This document shows, piece after piece, positions 22,803-27,021 of a stretch of 27,021 nt of DNA (position 1 is the stretch's first letter; each line of letters begins with the position of its first letter). Made by a program: the position numbers and the translations under genes. Source of the stretch: Ruthenibacterium sp. (GTDB lineage: Bacteria > Bacillota > Clostridia > Oscillospirales > Ruminococcaceae); assembly GCA_020025255.1 (NCBI GenBank), contig JAHHSK010000024.1, forward strand, positions 1 to 27,021. Direction: 5' to 3'. The notes below the pieces were generated by a model, which saw nothing but the letters and a program-made list of their open reading frames with translations, was not told where the DNA came from and did not search any database.

Positions 22803-24923
22803 ATGGGAATAAAATCAAAAATAATAAAAGAATTGAGCAAAAAGCCTCGCCGCATCCGGGAACTGAAAGCAAAGCTCGGCAATGATAAAAAAGTGACCCG
22901 TGCGGTGGCGGAAATGGAAAAGCGGGGCAAGATCGTCTGCCGCAAGGGCGTCTACGCGCTGCATTCGCGAAAAGTGGAAGGCGCAGTGGAATGCACGCTG
23001 GTCAAGCTTTCCGGGCGCTTTGGCTTTGCCCGGCCGACCGATCCGGCAAGCGGCGATATTTTTATCCCGGGCAAGTACCTTATGGGCGCGATGCCGGGGG
23101 ATATCGTATTCGTAATCCTGGATGAGCACCCCCGGGTTGCCGGTTCACTGGAAGGCCGGGTCGTTTCGATCGTAAAGGAAAATAACCGCTTTACCGGTAC
23201 GGTGGATAATATCGGCGGGCGTCTGATGCTCGTTCCGGATGCCTGTCCGCAAAGCCCGATCCTGATTAAAAAAAGTGCGGATGGCGGGGCGCAGTGCGGG
23301 GATAAGGCGGCCGTGGAAATTTTGGAGCGCGGGGATTCCCATGATGCGCATCGTGCGGGTGTCTCAATGCTGTTCGGCAGTGCACAAAATCCCAAAAGCT
23401 GTGCAAAATCACTGCTGTATGGGGCGGGGCTGGAACGTTCTTTCCCAACCAAGGTAAAGGCGGAAGCAAAAAAATATGAAGGGAAAACGCTGGAGGAATC
23501 GGAAATATCCGGACGGCGCGATTACCGCGACATGTGCGTGTTTACGATCGATTCGGCGCAGACGAAGGATATCGACGATGCCGTGTCGATCGAAAAGACA
23601 GAAATCGGCTATCGGCTTGGGGTGCATATCGCGGATGTCAGTCATTATGTCCGCCCCGGAACGGAATTGGATGCAGAAGCGTTTCGCCGGGGAACATCGG
23701 TTTACTATGCAGATGATGTGATACCGATGCTGCCGCGGCAGCTTTCCAACGGGATATGCAGCTTGAATGAAGATGAGGATCGATTGGCATTTTCCTGCAT
23801 CATGGAATTGAACGATGCAGGACATGTGGTGGATTACGCCTTTGCCAAAACGGTGATCCGCTCGCGTCTCAAGGGTGTGTATTCGGAGATCAATTCTATT
23901 TTTGATGGCACGGCAGATAATGCGGTGCAGCAGCGTTATGCCGGGGTGAAGGAATCCTTGGCATTGATGCGCAAGCTGTATCACAAATTGACAAAGCTGC
24001 GCGCTGCGCGCGGCGCAATGGAAATTGAAAGCGGAGAGGCCGCGCTGGTTTTGGATGAGAACGGCCGCTGCGTTGATGTGATGTGCCGCGAACGGGGTGA
24101 AGCGGAATGTATGATCGAGGAGTTTATGCTTTTGGCAAACACCTCGGCGGCCGCACTGGCACGGCAGCTGAAGCTTCCGTTTGTGTATCGGGTGCATGAA
24201 GCACCGGATCCGGAACGAATGGAAACACTGCGCCGCACGCTGACAGCTCTGCGGGTCGATTACCGATTTGCGGGTGAGCTTCCGACTTCTATGGAATTGG
24301 CGAAGCTGCTGCGTGATACCAAAGGAACCCCGATCGAGCGTGCAGTTCATACGAATGTGCTGCGCAGTATGGCAAAAGCAAAGTATGAACCCGAACCCAA
24401 AGGTCATTTTGGGTTGGCACTGGCCGATTATGCGCACTTCACGTCACCGATCCGCCGATATGCGGATCTGGCAGTACACCGCATCCTATCCGATATCTGT
24501 ATGGGGCAAGAGGATGCCGCGATCCGCAGCAAGTATGAAAAATACGCGCAGCAGGCAGCAAGGCAGGCATCGGAGCGCGAAGTGATTGCAATGAAAACCG
24601 AGCGCGACATTGAAGATTGCTATATTGCGGATTATATGAGCCGCTTTATTGGGCAGGAAATGGAAGGTGTGGTGTCTTCGGTTACGCAGTTTGGCGTTTA
24701 TGTTGAACTTCCCAACATGGTGGAGGGATTGGTGCGCGCGCAAGATTTGTGCGAAAATGCGCTTGTGTTGACGGAAGATGCCGCGCTGAGCGATCCGCAG
24801 ACAGGCCGTGCATGGCGCATTGGGGATACCATGCGCGTATGCGTTGCAGGAGTAAACGTTGCGCAGGGAAATGTTGATTTCGTACCGGCACAAAATGCCT
24901 CATCGGAGGAGACACAGCAGTAA
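22803..24923 (+). CDS. rnr: Ribonuclease R
   Basis: The roughly 706-residue protein has an N-terminal winged helix (about 1-55), cold-shock OB domains (about 60-215), the RNB catalytic domain and a C-terminal S1 domain (about 620-690, EGVVSSVTQFGVYVELPNMVEGLV in part). The RNB metal site reads FTIDSAQTKDIDDAV, with Asp250, Asp256, Asp258 and Asp259; SPIRRYADLAVHR is the other family hallmark. It is a 3'-5' exoribonuclease acting on structured RNA. The basic C-terminal tail of the E. coli enzyme is missing. I prefer ATG at 22803, since 22755 lies 3 bases past the secG terminator with no ribosome site; GGAG at about 22787 is only fair. smpB, a common neighbour, is not present downstream. Confidence 0.93.
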   Translation: MGIKSKIIKELSKKPRRIRELKAKLGNDKKVTRAVAEMEKRGKIVCRKGVYALHSRKVEGAVECTLVKLSGRFGFARPTDPASGDIFIPGKYLMGAMPGDIVFVILDEHPRVAGSLEGRVVSIVKENNRFTGTVDNIGGRLMLVPDACPQSPILIKKSADGGAQCGDKAAVEILERGDSHDAHRAGVSMLFGSAQNPKSCAKSLLYGAGLERSFPTKVKAEAKKYEGKTLEESEISGRRDYRDMCVFTIDSAQTKDIDDAVSIEKTEIGYRLGVHIADVSHYVRPGTELDAEAFRRGTSVYYADDVIPMLPRQLSNGICSLNEDEDRLAFSCIMELNDAGHVVDYAFAKTVIRSRLKGVYSEINSIFDGTADNAVQQRYAGVKESLALMRKLYHKLTKLRAARGAMEIESGEAALVLDENGRCVDVMCRERGEAECMIEEFMLLANTSAAALARQLKLPFVYRVHEAPDPERMETLRRTLTALRVDYRFAGELPTSMELAKLLRDTKGTPIERAVHTNVLRSMAKAKYEPEPKGHFGLALADYAHFTSPIRRYADLAVHRILSDICMGQEDAAIRSKYEKYAQQAARQASEREVIAMKTERDIEDCYIADYMSRFIGQEMEGVVSSVTQFGVYVELPNMVEGLVRAQDLCENALVLTEDAALSDPQTGRAWRIGDTMRVCVAGVNVAQGNVDFVPAQNASSEETQQ

Positions 24924-24930
24924 GCAATAA

Positions 24931-24972
24931 GAAAACGGGCGGACATCGGATCGGTGTCCGCCTGTTTTCTTG
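24931..24972 (+). terminator. Intrinsic terminator of rnr
   Basis: Arms 24931-24945 and 24955-24969 pair over 15 positions with one G-U, with a 9-base loop and a GTTTTCTT tail. Confidence 0.8.
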
Positions 24973-25028
24973 TGCCCGCCGTCATAGAAAATACAGCAAG
25001 CGAATAAAATAGGACGAGGTGTTTGATT

Positions 25029-25298
25029 ATGATGTTTGTGGAAACGATCGCACTGTTTGCGGCACTTGTCTGCTTGCTGGGCACGGTTGCAGCGGCGCTG
25101 CATGCAAGACATCCGGTTCGAAGGACGCTTTCCGCTGCGCTGAGCGGGGCAGCCGCACTGGGGGCTGTCAACCTTACGGCGGGGTTTACCGGAATTACGA
25201 TTGCACTCAATTATGCCACCGCGTTTATGGCAGTGGTTTTGGGCGCACCGGGAGTGGTAACCATGCTTTTACTGCGAGCCATGCTTTTGCTGAATTGA
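25029..25298 (+). CDS. bofA: BofA-like sigma-K processing inhibitor family protein
   Basis: The 89-residue protein is two to three hydrophobic segments. The C-terminal half, VNLTAGFTGITIALNYATAF followed by VVLGAPGVVTMLLLRAML, matches the BofA family pattern (small residue, N-W/Y-T, then LG-x-PG). In Bacillus, BofA sits in the forespore outer membrane and holds back the protease SpoIVFB. In Clostridia, BofA-like proteins occur also without that pathway, so the exact role is uncertain. The start is ATG at 25029, 8 bases after AGGTG; an ATG one codon later and an upstream TTG at 25023 are alternatives. The stop overlaps a possible TTG start of the next, broken reading frame. Confidence 0.75.
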   Translation: MMFVETIALFAALVCLLGTVAAALHARHPVRRTLSAALSGAAALGAVNLTAGFTGITIALNYATAFMAVVLGAPGVVTMLLLRAMLLLN

Positions 25299-25544
25299 AA
25301 TCGGCGGGTGTTTTGCGAAATCCGGCGGCATCCTTGCAGGGAAAGGCTGTTTTTACTTGTGCAGGAATGCTGCTGGTGTTATTTGCCGGAATGCGGCAGA
25401 AATCAAGTGCTGCCGCGGGCACAGCCGCTGCGTTTGACGTGGAGCTTTGTCAAGCGGGGAAATCCCCAAAAGGGGGGAGATACCGATTCCGAAACGGCGA
25501 AACAAGCGGGTGCTGCAAAAGCAGCGGTGCACGGTGAACGGTAA
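25295..25544 (+). pseudogene. Possible frameshifted small membrane protein gene
   Basis: Neither frame is convincing alone, but together they make a plausible protein. From a TTG at 25295, overlapping the bofA stop as TTGA, frame 2 reads a hydrophobic stretch, GKAVFTCAGMLLVLFAGMRQ, and then an Ala-rich part up to about 25480. There the sequence runs CCCC-AAAA-GGGGGG. After a one-base shift, frame 3 continues as KGGDTDSETAKQAGAAKAA and stops at 25544. A one-base change in the G tract would join them into one protein of roughly 80 residues. It could be a real disruption, a sequencing error or chance. The rest of the gap up to 25666 holds only the promoter of the amidase. Confidence 0.3.
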
Positions 25545-25630
25545 TAAGGCCGGGTATTGTCTGGATGCGCAATAAAATAAAAAAGGAACCGTCTTGCAAG
25601 AAAATTCGATACATCTTGGAAACAGGCCTG

Positions 25631-25639
25631 TGCTAAAAT
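25631..25639 (+). promoter_or_regulatory. Possible extended -10 promoter of the amidase gene
   Basis: TGCTAAAAT (25631-25639) is an extended -10 box about 28 bases before the GTG start. No clear -35 is seen. A sporulation sigma factor promoter cannot be excluded. Confidence 0.3.
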
Positions 25640-25666
25640 GCAGTTATTGAATAGGAAAGCGGGTCT

Positions 25667-26731
25667 GTGATTTTGTATACGAAATATTCTGCAAACCATG
25701 ATAGGAATACGCATGACAAATCGGTGATGCCGGAGAATAATCCGCGGCCTGCATTTCGGGATGGCCGGGCGGGGCGCGCAGGTGCAGGCGGCAGATACAT
25801 CCCGGCACATACGGCGTCAAGCCGGCGGGAAAAACAAGGGGGATCGTCGTACCAAACGGTATCCCCGCATAAACGCACGCCGGTACATGCTGCACCCGCA
25901 CGGCGGACAAGGCGTGCGGCATACCGAAGAAAACGACGCATGCTCCATGCGGGAGCCATGCTGCTGTGCGCAATTCTGTTCGTGCTGGTGCTGGGAGCCT
26001 TTGGGAAAAAAGCGGAAGCTGCGGGCAGCGAAAGCAGCGATGTGCATATGGATCCGGCGTTCCTACCGCATGAAGGGCCGCCGTATACGATTGCAATCGA
26101 TGCTGGCCACGGCGGAAGTGATGTTGGCGCGGAAGGGATTGTGGATGAAAAAATCATGACAGAAACCACGATCCGAGCTTTGGAACAGTGGCTGGAACAG
26201 GATGAAAATTATACGCCGGTGCGCACCCATGCACAGGATACGTTCGCAACCCCAAAAGAGCGTGCCGAAGCTGCAAACGAGGCGCATGCAGCATTGCTGA
26301 TATCGGTGCACGGCAATTCGGCACCGGGTTATCCCGATATTACGGGGTTTGAATGTTATCCGCAGCCTCCGGGAAGGGCATATCACGATGATTCTTTGCG
26401 CATTGCGCACCAGATTGCGGACAGGTTCGGTACGGCAGGGCAGCGCCTGCGCGGGGAGGCGGGGGTGCGTTACCTTTATTATGAAGGGGACGATATCAAC
26501 GGATATGAAAAAAAGATCATAGAGGAAAGCGATTGTGGCATGCGCAGCGATCCAACCTTCGGGATACTGGAGCATGCGGAATGTCCGGCTGTTTTGGCCG
26601 AACAGTGTTTTGTCACCAGCAGCACGGATACTGCAAATTGGGCAGGGGAAACCGGAAGTGCGCGTGCTGCACGAATCTATTATGAGGCAATCTGTGAATT
26701 TTTCGGCACACAGCCAATAAAATTGCAGTAA
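25667..26731 (+). CDS. N-acetylmuramoyl-L-alanine amidase, CwlD-type (Amidase_3)
   Basis: The 354-residue protein has an Arg-rich cytoplasmic tail (1-95), a signal anchor (about 97-113) and an Amidase_3 domain (about 140-348). Zinc ligands are His148 (IDAGHGGSD), Glu161 (VDEKIM) and His215 (ISVHGNS). The catalytic glutamate is Glu312 (VLAEQCFVTSSTD). It cuts the bond between muramic acid and the stem peptide outside the membrane. No SPOR or SH3b wall-binding domain is attached. Its place next to bofA suggests a sporulation role such as CwlD in spore cortex, but a vegetative role is equally possible. The start is GTG at 25667 with AGGAAAG 7 bases upstream; no ATG near it has a better site. The long basic tail is unusual for CwlD. 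Confidence 0.88.
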   Translation: MILYTKYSANHDRNTHDKSVMPENNPRPAFRDGRAGRAGAGGRYIPAHTASSRREKQGGSSYQTVSPHKRTPVHAAPARRTRRAAYRRKRRMLHAGAMLLCAILFVLVLGAFGKKAEAAGSESSDVHMDPAFLPHEGPPYTIAIDAGHGGSDVGAEGIVDEKIMTETTIRALEQWLEQDENYTPVRTHAQDTFATPKERAEAANEAHAALLISVHGNSAPGYPDITGFECYPQPPGRAYHDDSLRIAHQIADRFGTAGQRLRGEAGVRYLYYEGDDINGYEKKIIEESDCGMRSDPTFGILEHAECPAVLAEQCFVTSSTDTANWAGETGSARAARIYYEAICEFFGTQPIKLQ

Positions 26732-26805
26732 AAGCCGTACGGCAAAGGGCAGAAAAAGCAGCCCGGCCGATGCGGCAGACATGAGAATCCGCAGTTCTTG
26801 TTTTC

Positions 26806-26846
26806 GATCCGGCGGCAGGATGTTTCCTGCTGCCGGATCTTTTTTT
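26806..26846 (+). terminator. Intrinsic terminator of the amidase gene
   Basis: GATCCGGCGGCAGGA (26806-26820) pairs with 26825-26839 over 15 positions with one G-U, tetraloop TGTT, followed by seven T. Confidence 0.9.
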
Positions 26847-26890
26847 GCGCAAACCAAACGTTTTGCAGGCCGAATGCCCGCGGCAGAGAC

Positions 26891-26997
26891 GCTGCGATGC
26901 ATCATCGCAGCAGCAGGAACAGCAGCCTTGCCGTTCCATTCGAATGAAGGCTGCTTTTGCGCTTGTAGAATAACGGAGCATTTTGCACCGTTATTCT
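26891..26997. repeat. Three consecutive hairpins in the 3' intergenic region
   Basis: After the terminator come three more inverted repeats: a 9-bp stem with a 3-base loop (26891-26911, GCTGCGATG and complement), a 9-bp stem (AGCAGCCTT at 26921-26929 with AAGGCTGCT at 26947-26955, then TTTT), and a 10-bp stem (26967-26976 with 26988-26997, AGAATAACGG and complement). No gene is convincing in 26732-27021. The hairpins may be a leader RNA of a gene beyond the window, a second terminator, or a small RNA. Confidence 0.5.
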
Positions 26998-27021
26998 GAA
27001 ATAAGCCTTTTTATCTTCACG

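Noticed and set aside
23409..24437. 342-codon open frame on the minus strand inside rnr
   Set aside because: Antisense to the conserved RNB domain; no ribosome site or recognisable motif.
26613..26981. Overlapping open frames in the last 400 bases on both strands
   Set aside because: They run through the terminator and hairpins, have no ribosome site and show no plausible domain.

Overview
The window looks like a stretch of ordinary chromosome from a Gram-positive, probably spore-forming anaerobe of the class Clostridia; Oscillospirales/Ruminococcaceae-like is my best guess. The grounds are moderate GC content, strong AGGAGG-type ribosome binding sites, frequent TTG/GTG starts, dense intrinsic terminators, sporulation-type proteins (YtvI-like, BofA-like, a CwlD-type amidase) and a ParE/ParC-type topoisomerase pair. 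I see no tRNA, rRNA, CRISPR array, insertion sequence, phage gene or attachment site.

Layout. 1-347: decayed NUDIX hydrolase gene ending in a terminator. 373-2716 (minus): HtrA-type protease, then a YtvI-like permease. 2952-4181 (plus): BaiN/HI0933-type flavoprotein. 4315-5458 (minus): MerR regulator overlapping an MGMT/ATL-type DNA repair gene; divergent from them is a YitT-type membrane protein (5606-6247) whose promoter has MerR-type architecture. 6460-8083: divergent AlkD-like repair protein and endonuclease IV. 8303-9406 (minus): seven-helix membrane protein of unknown function. 9649-11368 (plus): Rrf2 regulator and a CcdA-TlpA fusion. 11487-13382 (minus): GntR (YtrA-like) regulator, ABC ATPase and permease, packed end to end behind a palindromic operator. 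13739-14827 (minus): aspartate carbamoyltransferase carrying a PyrI-like zinc domain at its C-terminus. 15125-16021 (plus): zinc-finger, tail-anchored protein of unknown function. 16095-20462 (plus): ParE/ParC-type topoisomerase pair. 20506-22239 (minus): M3 metallopeptidase lipoprotein. 22466-24923 (plus): secG and rnr. 25029-26731 (plus): BofA-like protein, a probably broken small gene, and the amidase. 26732-27021: intergenic DNA with several hairpins.

How the genes fit together. Three genes within 4 kb (MGMT/ATL-like, AlkD-like, Nfo) handle alkylated bases or the abasic sites they yield. Three local regulators (MerR, Rrf2, GntR) each sit beside a membrane system, and two of them show a credible operator in the sequence. 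No clearly new multi-gene system is evident. The most unusual items are the PyrB with a PyrI zinc domain but no PyrI nucleotide-binding domain, the MerR/YitT/MGMT control region, and the zinc-finger membrane protein before parE.
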